Part shown: positions 34,480 to 45,789 of the stretch, piece by piece
Layout of the letters: each line of letters starts with the position of its first letter
How positions within the stretch are numbered: position 1 is the first letter of the stretch
Translations under genes and position numbers: made by a program
Notes under the pieces: model-generated
The model's input: only the letters and a program-made list of their open reading frames with translations
Databases searched by the model: none
What the model was told of the DNA's origin: nothing
DNA from: Catonia carolina
Taxonomy: Eukaryota; Arthropoda; Insecta; Hemiptera; Achilidae
Length of the DNA: 64,000 nucleotides
Assembly: GCA_035578175.1 (NCBI GenBank)
Contig: JAQMRL010000006.1
Coordinates: forward strand, 23,843,506 to 23,907,505
Direction: 5' to 3'

Positions 34480-34900
34480 AACTGGAAAAGATTCAAAGGC
34501 ACACAATTTGGGGAAAACACTGGTCGGTGAAGTACGGAATGAAACCGTTTTAAAATATTATGACACCCTGATTCAGTCTGTGTTACTGTATGATTTAGAG
34601 TATTGGACCGTGACTTTTCAGCAATTATTAAGGAACGAGGGTGTTGAAATGATATTTTTATGACTTTTAGCAGTACTGTTTATTGGATCAAAATTGAAAT
34701 GAAGATATTGGGCATGAACTTGATGAATCAGGGGTTATATCAACTATTCAAAATTACCGGTTATAGTGGTACAGTCATTTATTGCAGATGGCAGATGATC
34801 GAATATCCAAACAGTTGTTTACTTACAAGCCAACCGGACAACGTGGTAACTGACGATTTTGGAAGAGATGGGCATTTCATCTGCATGAAAAAATAGCAGA
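34480..34900 (+). pseudogene. LINE RT C-terminal remnant
   Basis: Plus-strand frames give LIQSVLLYDLEYWT (the 'LLYGSETW' block of RTE/CR1-like RTs) and later DRISKQLFTYKPTGQRG, matching the C-terminal 'DxRxPKxxxxxxPxGxRxxGRP' tail. Several frameshifts and stops. Confidence 0.6.
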
Positions 34901-34924
34901 TTAACCTTGAAGTTGGAGCAGTCC

Positions 34925-35350
34925 AGGCGCTCTATTCGGTATTGATCACGAAAAACATAATTACATTATTTATTTGTTAAAAATTAACTGCATTATCGTA
35001 ACATACTGTATTATTTAAATACTTAATACTTATCTCTAAAGTTCTTATATTGTTATTAACTTAAATGACTCGTACAGAAAAAATTATTAATGATGTGGTA
35101 AATTAAAAAAGGTAGCAATAAAAAATTAATGGCAATTTCCAAATTTAAATGGTAACATGAATAACTTAAAACCATCAAAATAATAAAACTAAAAAAAATA
35201 AAATTAAAATAAGTTTTATTTTATTATTAAGATGTAGAGGTAATTATGAACTGAAAACACAATCATAAAAAAATAGATATGATATCAATTTATTTATAGG
35301 TACATCATGTTAATTTTAAGTTTGGTATTTAAATATAGTTTTTATAAAGG
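34925..35350. other. AT-rich stretch without recognised feature
   Basis: No ORF or repeat recognised. Confidence 0.45.
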
Positions 35351-35354
35351 TGAC

Positions 35355-35684
35355 TCAATTTTCAATCATTGGCCACAGCTCTCGCAAATCGCTCTCTATC
35401 ATGTAACACCCTCTAATAGTGGGGTACTCAAATTCGTCAAGTCTCTAATATTCTTCAACCATGAGAATTTTATTCACTAAGGCCTGCATTTGCTGTTAAC
35501 TTTACCCTTGAAAATTATTCTGAGAAATTCGTACTTAGCACCTATGTGTCTCACTGTAGGAAGTCAATTTTTCTCCTTTATACGTCTTAAAATATCGACG
35601 TTGCATTCGTAATGTGACCAATAACGAATTCAAGAATCCAAGAGCATTTCTGTAAATGCTCACATCTCCAAACCTTCTGAACGG
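35355..35684 (-). pseudogene. LINE RT C-terminal remnant
   Basis: On the minus strand: RNALGFLNSLLVTLRMQRRY, then KGEKLTSYSETHR and, near the end, YMIESDLRELW, which follow the order of the C-terminal region of RTE/CR1-like LINE proteins. A SINE (35692-35852) inserted into its upstream side. Confidence 0.5.
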
Positions 35685-35691
35685 TGCATGG

Positions 35692-35852
35692 ACTCCCGGC
35701 CCGTTGGTGTAGTGGTTAGCGCAACTGGCTTCTACCCCGGGGTCCCTGGTTCGCTTCCCGATCAGGTCTGGTATTTTTTCATCACTCATCTATCATCCTT
35801 CTCACCGTCTGCATTAGCAGTAATTGCATAACAGTCAGATGAAAAAAATATA
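35692..35852 (+). repeat. tRNA-derived SINE, family S2
   Basis: 161 bp flanked by TGCATGG (35685-35691, 35853-35859). The tRNA-like head has an A-box TGGTGTAGTGGTTAGCGC and a B-box GGTTCGCTTCCC. The core CACCGTCTGCATTAGCAGTA (from 35802) is the same as in SINE family S1, and a short A-rich tail ends it. Confidence 0.8.
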
Positions 35853-36107
35853 TGCATGGGCTGAAACTTAAATTCTATGTTTAAGGAACAACAACGCAAA
35901 GATTAATGAGTTTATCATCATTGGTGAAGAGAATTAGTCACAAATGACCGAGGAAGCGAGCGAGCGAGAGCTTTCGCATTTATGCGGTTGTTATATTTTT
36001 TAATGTAAACTAACACGGAAGCATAATAAATTTTGATATTAGAATCCAACTAGAGTGGCTGGAAAAAGCTTGAATGCACAGTTCAGTGTACTTACTTATA
36101 TTTTCAA

Positions 36108-36525
36108 TTTGTATGGGCAATAACTGCTTAACCTTGCTCATAACGGGAAGGTGGAGTGTTAAATTAATTGAACTCGATCTGTTGGTTCCAGGTCTACAAA
36201 AAATAGTTCTGCTTCTTATCACATAGTCAGCCAATTATATGACTGAACTATTTATGAACAGAAGTGGTAGAGTCAGAGTTATCTCCTATGAGAGTAATAA
36301 ATTTCACTATACAACCATACCCTGTGGTGAATAAAGTGAAAATGTCATTTGCAGGGTGGAAAATGGGTGCTTTTCGAAGGGCCTGGCATGCTGATAAACA
36401 TAGGCTACTTTTTCACTCAGTGAGGAAGGCAATAGTAAACTACTTCACTCCTCGTTTTTACTTAGTAAAACCTCTAGGGGTTTAAACCAACCTTTCGGCT
36501 GTTGACCCAAACAACATCAGCAACA
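36108..36525 (-). repeat. Family C interspersed repeat, copy 4 (near full length)
   Basis: Inverted copy with all blocks, from the ATAACGGGAAGGTGGAGTGT end to GTTGACCCAAACAACATC. A 73-codon ORF inside is incidental. Confidence 0.8.
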
Positions 36526-36529
36526 ACTG

Positions 36530-37260
36530 CTTAACCTGTGCAGTACCAAAGAAAACGTTTAGAATATGTTTTTTGAAGATCATTAATTTTTATACAATGT
36601 TATTATATTCAAGATTCTTAATTTATACTGATTTTTGACAAATATAATTTTTTGCAAATAATAACGCAATTAGAAATAAATTAATTTTTCGTTATTTTAT
36701 CAATATGGCGAATGGTGAGTTCTGAATTCCTAGAGACCTTGATTCGGAGACTTTTGATTTATGTTTGATGTCAATAAAGTATGTGCCAAATCTGAAAACT
36801 GTATGAATTATTCTCCAAAAAAGGACCACATATGAGTTTAGGATCTTTCTCATGACGTGCCTATCCGGTTTGGGTGTTGGCGATCATCATGGCTATTTTT
36901 AACTTATTAGTCACAATTTTGTGGAGCTCTTACCGATCCAGGTCCTCAAATTGGCGAGCCAGGAAATACTTTTTCTTCCAGAATTCTTCTTTCCGTCTAT
37001 CTTCCCCGGCAGAATGCCCTGCAGTTAATCATTTTATCTTTTTTGGTTTCTCATTATATGACCGAAGCACTGCAACTTACGGCATTTAAACATTTTGACC
37101 CATTCCAGACCCTTAGTCATTCTCAACAAAACTTTTCTCTATTGGCATAGAGTTCATTCATATAGTTCATTAGTGACATAGTTCATTCTCAACATTATTG
37201 ACTTTGCATCCACGGAATTTGTAATATTTTTCTATACAACCATAGCTTAAGATACTGAAC
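36530..37260. other. AT-rich stretch without recognised feature
   Basis: No supported ORF or repeat. Confidence 0.4.
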
Positions 37261-37267
37261 TTATATT

Positions 37268-37655
37268 TGTTGTTTAGGTCGACAGCAAACAAGCTGGTTT
37301 AAACCTCTAGAGGTTTTATTGAGTAAAAACGTGGAGTGAGGTTTTTTACTATTGACTTCTTCACTGAGTTGAAGAGTATGCTTATCAGCATTCCAGGCTT
37401 TCGGAAAAGCATCTACATCTTACCCTGCAAATTACATCTCTACTTTATTTACCACATAGTATGGCTGTATAGAGAAATTCATTATTCTTGTAGGAAATAA
37501 CTCTCAATAATTAGTGTCTTTTACATCTCTACCCCTTCTGTTTATAAATAGTTCAGTCATATAATAATTAAATATGTGATAAGAAAGAACTACTTTTTGT
37601 AGCCCTGAAATCATCCAATCGTGTCTAATTAATTTACACTCCACCTGCCCGTTAT
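37268..37655 (+). repeat. Family C interspersed repeat, copy 5
   Basis: TTGTTGTTTAGGTCGACAGC start, CCACCTGCCCGTTATGGAC end. Confidence 0.8.
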
Positions 37656-37659
37656 GGAC

Positions 37660-38335
37660 TTATATTTATGAAAACAATAAAAAATATATAAAAACGTTAT
37701 TGCTTTTAGTCACCTTAAAAGTCTATAAATTTTTACTTGAGTTAAAAAGAGATAAAATAGAACAAACCTATATTGTCATTTATAATCATCACCATCAGTC
37801 CCAATGCCTTCAATGACAACAATATTATTTTATGAGCACATTACCATCTTGTCAACTTATTACGTACCCACGGAAAATCAATAAGAACAGTCAGTGGCCA
37901 ATTTACTACAATCATAAAGATTGTAACAACTCGGGTCGTTGAACGATCAATCAATTATTACTTGGAATAACTATACAAACATTGAATGTTAGCAGGATAA
38001 AAATATCAGATATCTTGGTAGATAATTTGGAATCCAGTGTCACGAAACTGTTAGATTTTAATAATTTTTGGTTTTAATTGAACAGTTTTTGAACGCAGGT
38101 TTTTCTCTTAAATACTATTCTAAGATATTTTTTAACAAAGTTAATAATAGAATGTAACAATGTTTTCTGGTAGTAGAATTTAAAGAGTATATAAAGAAAT
38201 TTTGATAATGATCTTCGAGGCCGTCTTTGGAATATAATGCTGGAGAAAGGCTATCAAAACCTCTTGTTGCTGCTATTGCGAATACGTACATAAAAACAGA
38301 TACAGTTTTTTTTTGGCAACGACAAGAAAACAGAG
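37660..38335. other. AT-rich stretch without recognised feature
   Basis: No supported ORF or repeat. Confidence 0.4.
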
Positions 38336-38339
38336 AAAA

Positions 38340-39165
38340 TGGAAATAAATAAAGGCGTACAACCAGGCTGTCCAATGTCTCCGACGCTATTTAATATTTA
38401 CGTTGATAAGATTTTAACAATTTGGAATCAATAAGATAACTCAGGCATTCAGATTGGAATAATTTATTCTTAAATTCATTGCTTTACGCAGATGACACTG
38501 TTATTATTTTTGACGCAGAAGACAGGCTCCAATATGCCATTTATAAGTTTCACAACATTAGCGCAGATTTTGGCATGAGAATATCGGTGCAAAAATCAAA
38601 GGTTATGGCCTTCAAGGGAAGATGGCCGGTTCGCTCAAAAATTATACTCTTGGCAACCGAACTATAGAACAAGTTCAAGATTTTGTATATTTAGGATGCA
38701 AGATTTCCTACGACAAAGATGATGACGTGAGTGAAAAACTGGCAAAATTCAGAACTGTTTGCGGTTCTATTCGCAGGACAATAAGAAATAAAACGAGAAA
38801 GGACACCCAAATTAAATTTTATAGAGCAATGACTGTATCACTCATAACATATAGGAGTAAAACATGGTTGTATTTAAGAATGAATCTCGTATTCAGACTG
38901 CTGAAATGAGATTTTTGCGGGGAGTCAAAGGTTGTACCCAATTAGATAGAGTAAATAATGAAGCTATCCGCGCCGAGCTAAATGTTCAGTCACTGTTCGA
39001 AACGTTAAGAATATATAACAAAAACTGGTCCAACCATTTACTTTGCATGCCAGCTCACATACTTTCTCTGCGAGCATGGAAATATAAACCTAGAGGGAAG
39101 CGAGGCTCGGGAAGACCTAAAAAGATATGGATGGCGGAACAGGCCATGGAGCCTAATCCTTGACA
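38340..39165 (+). pseudogene. LINE reverse transcriptase fragment, frameshifted
   Basis: Consecutive RT blocks appear in order but in several frames: GVQPGCPMSPTLFNIYVDKI (38354-38415, the palm Q-G-C block), LLYADDTVII (YADD catalytic box, 38479), RTIEQVQDFVYLGCKI, then the C-terminal tail ILSLRAWKYKPRGKRGSGRP (about 39060-39120). At least three frameshifts or stops occur and the N-terminal half is missing. RTE-like by the overall pattern. Confidence 0.75.
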
Positions 39166-39280
39166 CATGATGTGACACAGATATCATAGTTAATTTTTAT
39201 AACAACGAGGCTTGGGCTCTGGCTGCCGACTTCATTCCGCCATTACGCGTCATAACCATTATTTTTTACTAATACCAATA

Positions 39281-39902
39281 CAGTTGTGGACAAAATTAAC
39301 CCATTACTTTAAAAAATTTTAAATGTTCACAGTATCTAGATGAAGTAGCTATTAACCGTATGATCTAGCCAGCCAACATCTCAAACTTAAATAATTTTTT
39401 GCACGTTTTGGTTGTGCTTAAAAAAAAGAGTTCGTCAACGTAATGCAGTAAATCTTCAGCATCTGTGTCATGTGGCGAAAGCAGAATAGGAGAAAATCGT
39501 CCAGGAGGAATTTCAAATTTGATTCAAGGAATCCCGAAACAGATGCTAGCTATAATTAAGGCAAGCCGGGGCTGAAATTCAGTATAAATCACTAATAAAC
39601 ATTTACTTATAATTTTTTTCATTATGCATGAACTAAAATATGGAAAATATTCAATACTGTAAGTAGGTAACCCTTCCGTTTCTGTTAAATAAAACTTTGT
39701 GATTTTAAAGTAAATTTATCTTATTTTTCATTAAATAACCATAAATCAAATTTACAACTCTGATTTTTTGTTAAAAAATATTTATTACTTAAAATTATGA
39801 TACAAAGTACAACAGTAACAGAAATGGACCAGGATCAGAAGAAAATTACTTTTTTGCACTTCGCCCAAAATGTACATGATGCGTTGATTTTGTCCAATAC
39901 TT
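39281..39902 (+). mobile_element. Internally deleted Tc1-like element
   Basis: The left end CAGTTGTGGACAAAATTAAC follows TA (39279-39280); the inverted right end reads AGTATTGGACAAAATCAACG (39882-39902). The interior is only about 620 bp. In it a plus-strand frame near 39495-39590 encodes FNLIQGIPKQMLAIIKASRG-like text (with one frameshift), the C-terminal signature of Tc1 transposases. The catalytic domain is gone. Confidence 0.6.
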
Positions 39903-40185
39903 TATAAATGAAACCGAACGAAGGTAAAGGCAAGGGATGAAAAGTAACCAAGAAATAGAGGTTAATGTTAATAAAAATTTTTATTTTCATAGAGATCGTT
40001 CAAGAAAATTTAAAATATAAAAATATACATTTTCTGATACCCATTTTTAATAATTAGAAGATCAAGATTATTTTGGGGTTCAGAATTGTTGGAAGTTTGA
40101 TCAGCGACTTGGTGGTGTTTATATCAGTTTATAAGCAGCGTATTCATATTATCTATAATGCTTTTTACAGTTGATGAGCTCTTTT

Positions 40186-40561
40186 GTTCCACGTGCTTAG
40201 ACCAATTTTAGAACGTTTGCCAGCGTTGTTAGATTGTGAAAATGTTTCAGCCTGACAAACATTACGGGCTACGCGTATAAGAGCCGCAGTAGTTCACTCG
40301 TGCCTTGCACCTCGAACTAAACACATCGATTATCGAACGCGTTAACATGCGATACTTTCCACGTTTAGACCACGTTCCACGTGTTTAGACTAATCAGAAT
40401 GTATGCCTGCGTAGTCAGAGTGTGCGAATATTTCGGCCAGACAAAAATTACGCGTGCATGCGTATAAAAGCCGCAGTAGTTCACTCGTGTCTTGCATCTC
40501 ATACTCAAGACATCGATTGTAGGGCGCGTTAACATGCAATACTTCATAATATAATCAGCTG
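40186..40561 (+). repeat. 188-bp tandem duplication with promoter-like motifs
   Basis: Two units (40186-40373 and 40374-40561), less AT-rich than the surroundings and diverged from each other. Each has TATAAGAG/TATAAAAG (40276 and 40463), then CCGCAGTAGTTCACTCGTG about 10 nt downstream, and GCGCGTTAACATGC-like text near the end. A TATA box with an initiator-like TTCACTC about 20-25 nt further on is a typical insect core promoter. Downstream is a 61-codon ATG-started frame (40567-40752) with a GT donor-like GCTGGTAAGT at about 40661. A retrotransposon 5' promoter array is another possibility. Confidence 0.55.
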
Positions 40562-40759
40562 ATTGTATGTTCATAGGTTATAAATGTTATTGCAAGACCA
40601 AACACTTAGCTGACAAAATATATAACAGAGCTACAAAGGCAAGTGTTGGCAAAGTTGCTGGTAAGTCATTGGCTAGCTATGAAATGAATAGGGGCAATGC
40701 GTACGTTCAGAGCTCATTAGCTCTGAAAATTAGTATAGTAGTTAATGTTTGATGTTTTA

Positions 40760-41500
40760 AATCTGCTTAATGAAGTATCGTGAAGTTCGTCTTCATTGGT
40801 ACGGGTTTAAAACGGAAATCACTAATGATTTTTGCCAAAGGTCAAAATTAAGCCTTTTTAAAAATTGCCAACAGCCATGCGACGCGTCCTATTATGAAAA
40901 GGATTTTTACATTTAAAAAAGTGTATCCTAGCCAAATTGAATAATAAGTTTCTATTGTTCACGTAAAATAAAGTAAGACTGGTGAAAAAGTTGGAGATAA
41001 ACCAGAAGGCAAGTCTACCAAAATCAGAAGTAACTGTTAATAACTTTGAAGGAACACTCTTCTAATATGTAGAAATCTACACAGTGAACCCAACCCCCAA
41101 ATAAATTGGTGAGTAATATTGGTATACGTGTTTGAAGGTGACAGTTATAGCAATACCAAATAAACCCTTAATAGGGTCATTAAATTACAAGGAAATTAAT
41201 AATATTTTATAACGGAAACAACATCATGTTGTATGTATTTAAAGTACGAGAATTTCAATTTCCGTTTTGGAAATTGACGGAAGTTAAAGAAAATAACATT
41301 TGTAATTACTTGTCGTTATTAATAACTACATTTTTTTGTTGCCTAGTTTTGATTAATCCGTCTTAGAGTCTCTTCCCAACCTACATAAATTTCCTAATTC
41401 TAACTGAGGCTAAAAAGGTAATTTTTATGTTCACTTTTCGTATTCTTTGTTACTATGTTACTTTAGATTTTATATATTTCAACTTTTTAACCACATATTA
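40760..41500. other. AT-rich stretch
   Basis: 40825-40925 is a diverged relative of 19450-19540 (GCCTTTTTAAAAATTGCCAA against GCCTTTTCAAAATTGTCACC). Otherwise nothing recognised. Confidence 0.4.
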
Positions 41501-41506
41501 TAATTA

Positions 41507-41531
41507 CCGTATATCCCGGCGTATAAGTCGA
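41507..41531. repeat. Left TIR of the pogo element
   Basis: 25-bp terminal inverted repeat, pairing with 43610-43634. Confidence 0.9.
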
Positions 41532-41770
41532 GGTTTCAGAAGCAAAATATATGTTTAAAAAACAGAGGTCGACTTATACACCGGGTCTACGAAATTTAAT
41601 TTTTTAAAGTTCAGGGTAGTTGACTGAGAAACAAAATACACTGAGGTACTTAACTGAAATAAGTAACTACATAACACTATATTCGTTAGAAATACGTAAC
41701 TATATTCTTTTTAAAAGAAAAAGTAATAGAATAAAAAATTACCTAGGTAGGTATCATAAAATACATACAG

Positions 41771-43075
41771 TTATAGATCCGTGTCAGAAATTTCTGACTC
41801 TCCATTGTCTATTCCTGCAGCGTCATATGGATCCCACAAGTCTTCCCTTGCTTCATCACTATCCTTGTCAGTATCGTCATCTTCGTCACCTACGTCCCAC
41901 AGTACGTCGTCTTCTGATGAATCTAAAGCGTTAGATATCCCGCATTTTTTAAATGATTTTACCACAGTTTGTATTTTCACTTCATCCCAAGCTGTAATTA
42001 CCCACTGGCAAATAATGTCTAAAGACGCAGGACGCATATTTCCGCCCGGAGTAAAACTTTTCTCTCCAATAGCCATCCATTTATTCCACTCCCGATAAAC
42101 TGCACTTTTAAATGGCTTGTTTAAACTAACATCCAATGGTTGTAGCACTGACGTAAGTCCACCCGGGATTACACATGTATCCGTATTTTCGTCCTTTAAA
42201 TTTTTTTTTGTTTTTTCCGTTAGATGCGCACGAAACATGTCCCACACCAATAAGCTTTTTTTCTTTCTTAAACCACCAGGTCGCCTATTCCAAATATTTT
42301 TTACCCAAATGTCAATACCGGCCTCATCCATCCACCCCTTTTCTTGGAAATGTACTATTATGCCTGATGGAAATTTAATTTTTGGCCTAATTTTTCGCTT
42401 AAAAATAACCAAAGGCTTAAGTTTTGTTCCGTCTGCCATACATGAAAGAACCACAGTAAAACGAGTTTTTTCGTGTCCAGTTGTTTTAACAATTACCGAA
42501 TGTTCACCTTTTACGTTCACTGTGCGATTACCAGGCATGTCAAAATTCAGCGGCGTTTCGTCCATATTTCCAATGTTAGCCAGCTCATAGTCATGTTTTT
42601 TTCGAAGGTTTATAACAAATCTATGAAAATTAATAATCTTGTTATCTAAATCTTTTGGTAGTTTTTGTGCGATTTTAGTTTTTTGTCGCAGAACTAGGTT
42701 ATGTCGATCCATAAAACGGCTACACCAACTTCTAGTTGCCAGGAAACTTACCGAGTGTTCAGGATTATCTTTTGCCCAGTTTATTGAATGCAATCGAATT
42801 GCGCAACGTGTGATAATATTGCCGCTCAATCGGTTTTGAAGCACCCATTCCACTACATGTTTCTCTAATTCCGGCCAAAGTACAGTTCCTGTTCGCATAG
42901 CGCATTTAGAGCGAGGCATTCCTCTAATCTTTTCTTCACTTTTCCGCCAATCACGCACAAGTTTTTCGTTAACACCGAACTTACGACCCGCTTCACTGTT
43001 GTTTGTAGTTTTTGCCAAACCGATAACTTTTAATTTGAATGAAGAGTCGTATTTCATTCGTTTAACCGCACTCAT
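41771..43075 (-). CDS. pogo-family (Tigger-like) DDE transposase, intact
   Basis: 434 codons from the first ATG (43075); the open frame extends 8 codons further to a GTG. Domains: a Brinker/CENP-B-like helix-turn-helix at about residues 6-46 (SSFKLKVIGLAKTTNN...FGVNEKLVRDW); a second CENP-B-type helix-turn-helix at about 65-130 (WPELEKHVVEWVLQN...RSWCSRFMDRH); a DDE endonuclease domain at about 165-380 with catalytic Asp172 (NMDETPLNFD), Asp279 (VWDMFRAH) and Asp315 (LQPLDVSLNKPFK), spacing DD35D. The C-terminus is very acidic (DEDDDTDKDSDEAREDLWD). All three catalytic residues are present and there is no stop, so the enzyme may work. It would bind the element's ends and move it by cut-and-paste into TA sites. 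Host domestication is unlikely because both TIRs and TA duplications persist. Confidence 0.93.
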   Translation of the reverse strand: MSAVKRMKYDSSFKLKVIGLAKTTNNSEAGRKFGVNEKLVRDWRKSEEKIRGMPRSKCAMRTGTVLWPELEKHVVEWVLQNRLSGNIITRCAIRLHSINWAKDNPEHSVSFLATRSWCSRFMDRHNLVLRQKTKIAQKLPKDLDNKIINFHRFVINLRKKHDYELANIGNMDETPLNFDMPGNRTVNVKGEHSVIVKTTGHEKTRFTVVLSCMADGTKLKPLVIFKRKIRPKIKFPSGIIVHFQEKGWMDEAGIDIWVKNIWNRRPGGLRKKKSLLVWDMFRAHLTEKTKKNLKDENTDTCVIPGGLTSVLQPLDVSLNKPFKSAVYREWNKWMAIGEKSFTPGGNMRPASLDIICQWVITAWDEVKIQTVVKSFKKCGISNALDSSEDDVLWDVGDEDDDTDKDSDEAREDLWDPYDAAGIDNGESEISDTDL

Positions 43076-43609
43076 TGCTACAGGTAGTATTGCACGCACG
43101 AATAGGCCTATACAAAATGCACTAAATAAATAACCGAAAGCAGGTGGATAACCTTACTCGATGATTGTAGTCACGGCAATGAAGACATAATAATAACCTA
43201 TAGACTGTACTGTACTAGTAGCCTGTGAAAGTCATTCACACGACATATTGGGTATTCCCAAAATGTAACATTAGGTAGGTAGCCATAAAACCTTTTGATT
43301 GACAGGTGGAATTCGTCAACAATATAATACTTCCCCATTTCTGTCCCAAAATAAATATAGTAATGTAAACTGAAATGTATAATCTTATACCTATCTATCA
43401 AAACCTAGTAGCTAGGTATTTTCATTCATTGTGTAGAACAGATGGCTAATTAAAGAGTCGTTTTTAAATAATCTGACGTACCAGTGGGTTATCAAAATAA
43501 ACTTCGTATGAATTACCGGTACCTTACTTTTCGGATTCGACTTATACAACGGGTCTTGCTTAAATCAACAAAAACACTCTTCAAAATTAGGTTCGACTTA
43601 TACGCCGGG

Positions 43610-43634
43610 TCGACTTGTACGCCGGGATATACGG
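43610..43634. repeat. Right TIR of the pogo element
   Basis: Inverted match to 41507-41531 with one difference. Confidence 0.9.
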
Positions 43635-43839
43635 TATATGTTACCCTTGATTTTTTTAATGTAATTTGTAATTTTTTTGCTAATAATTTTTTTTGTCCAA
43701 AGGAGTATAATTTCCTGTTTTTAAGAGCCCTAGTGATTTCTTAAAAAAATATATTAGAACAAGTTTTCAATTGGATTTAAAATAAAATTCTATTCACTAC
43801 AAAACAATAATTAGCAATTTATGTTATGTTTTTACTCCC

Positions 43840-44525
43840 TTACCCTATATGAATATTAAGCAAAGGGAAATATTGTTTTCATGTTGAATTTTCGTAATAG
43901 AATTTTCATGGGAAATACGCGGTCTGTGTTTGTGTGTGTATTTGTTATGTGAAAAAAATATATCAAGGACAGAATATTTTATGAAGTTTAAAATTTGAAC
44001 TTAAGTTAGATACCACGAGTATGTTAGGTAACCTGACATAAAAATTTTCATCAAAATCGTTTAACCAGAAGTAATAGTTTATTCGTGAAATTTTTCACAT
44101 TTTTGTAATTTTCTCAAAAACGGCTCTTTTGATTTTTTAAAAATAAATTGTTTTATTAACTATTTATTTATTCTCTACAAGATAGTGTCATGTCTGCTGA
44201 AATTCTTGATAGGCTGTGCTCTCGTGGTAAAATTGATATTTTTTAAATATTGCTGCTTTAACTTGCAGGTTACGGCAAAAGTGCTACTATTTCCAACCAA
44301 TTTTTTTCTATTATTACAAGCATTTTTTCTACAGAGCTTCTTTTAGTATCAATTAGTGGTTTTAAGTATTTTTAAGTCCTATATTGGTTGATCTTCATTT
44401 TGAGTTATTCAATCATGATTAAAACTAGGTTGTATTTTTCATTTTACATTGTTTACTTATGATTAAACAGATTATATTTTTATTAATTTAATTAACAACA
44501 AAAAGTCGTGTGAGTGTTTTAACAC
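43840..44525 (-). repeat. Family A repeat, copy 4
   Basis: Inverted relative to copies 2 and 3: TTTTCATGTTGAATTTTCGT near the left, AACCAGAAGTAATAGTTTAT in the middle, and AAAGTCGTGTGAGTGTTTTA at the right end. Shorter than copy 3 by internal deletions. Confidence 0.65.
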
Positions 44526-44529
44526 CAGA

Positions 44530-45060
44530 TTGTTTCTTTAATTTTATAATTAAACCAATTTTTTAACTGTAGGCTACATTTGCGTAAGCTCTAGATTTCA
44601 TCACTTTTTCCTTTTTTTCAGGGAGAGATTTTCCGTGGATTTGCATTGCCTCAATTTAGATTCCTAAATTACAAATTCAGTTACTAGTATGAATTCAGAA
44701 TAGTTATAAAATAAAGGTAGTAATGATTCTAGTTGAAGGTTTTGATGTAAAGAATTTCTACTACATGAATTTCGAAGTAATCGTACATTTGGGGAAAGAC
44801 TTACTGATAAATTTTAATATGTTCATTTGGGTACCTGTGAATCTTGTCTAACAGTTGAACGTATATATTTTTGGAAAGAGTTTTCTCAGGAGGAATTATT
44901 ATTTTGAATTACTGATGTAATTTTATTAAAATGATTTCATTTATGGAAATAAAGTGAAAATCAGCTAATTGCCGCTTCATTAAATCAGTGTGTAATAAAA
45001 TCAATACAATAAACAAAGTGAATTTATTTTTAATATGTAATATAAAAAGTTACATATAAA
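44530..45060. other. AT-rich stretch without recognised feature
   Basis: No ORF or repeat recognised. Confidence 0.4.
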
Positions 45061-45789
45061 CAGGGTGATTATAAATTATGGTAAAATAATTTAGTAGCCT
45101 GCATGATTGTAGAGCTAAAAAAAAGAAACAATTTCATAAAACATATGTCCGCAAAAGCTGCATAGCGAATTACAGTAAATTTCGCCCCGATTTCAGTTAC
45201 CCTGGTGAAATTCAATGATACTAAATTTTTTGGGGCCACTTTCTGCAAAAAATATGGTGGATTTATATGGAAAATCACATAAAAAATTGAATAGAACCAG
45301 TCGGGAAGAAATATTGTTAGCAGTTTTTGAGAAAAAGGATGATATATGCAAAAATCTTTGTAGAAAAACGCAGTCTTCTACGTTTGAAATCCAATAACTC
45401 TGTTTAAATGACCAATAAACAAATTATTTTCCTAATAAAAATTATAAATAATTTAATTCTGAAAGCAAATATGTCAGCAATGTAAAATAAAAGTTTAGTA
45501 AAATGGACTCTTGTATTACACTACACAGCAATACTCTGCAGTTTTATGAGAAGGGAACGAATAATACATAAAAAAACCTAATGATTACTTTTGTATGAAA
45601 AGTTGTATTTTTATAAAAAATAAACATAAAACAAAATGACATTAAAGTCATACCAAAAGACAAAAAATAGTGTTAAAAATGACTTCCGTTGTTCACAATA
45701 CGCGCGTTTATGCGTCTTATCTGCTGGAATCTTAACAGGTCACGTAGCTCGTGCTTCCTGTCAGGCTTAATGACGTAATCTATTTAATC

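Larger units (their letters stand above)
41507..43634 (-). mobile_element. Complete pogo-family transposon
   Basis: 2128 bp, flanked by TA (41505-41506, 43635-43636) as expected for Tc1/mariner/pogo insertion. The 25-bp inverted ends CCGTATATCCCGGCGTATAA... differ at one position. It carries one intact transposase gene on the minus strand. Extra copies of the terminal TCGACTTATACRCCGGGT motif occur just inside both ends (about 41569, 43537 and 43593), which may be additional transposase-binding sites. Intact ORF plus nearly identical ends suggest recent activity. Confidence 0.9.

Noticed and set aside
40186..40561. CRISPR-like or satellite array
   Set aside because: Only two long adjacent units with no spacers, in a eukaryotic genome.
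41781..42590. Plus-strand ORFs of 66-157 codons
   Set aside because: Antisense shadows of the pogo transposase, whose motifs are all on the minus strand.
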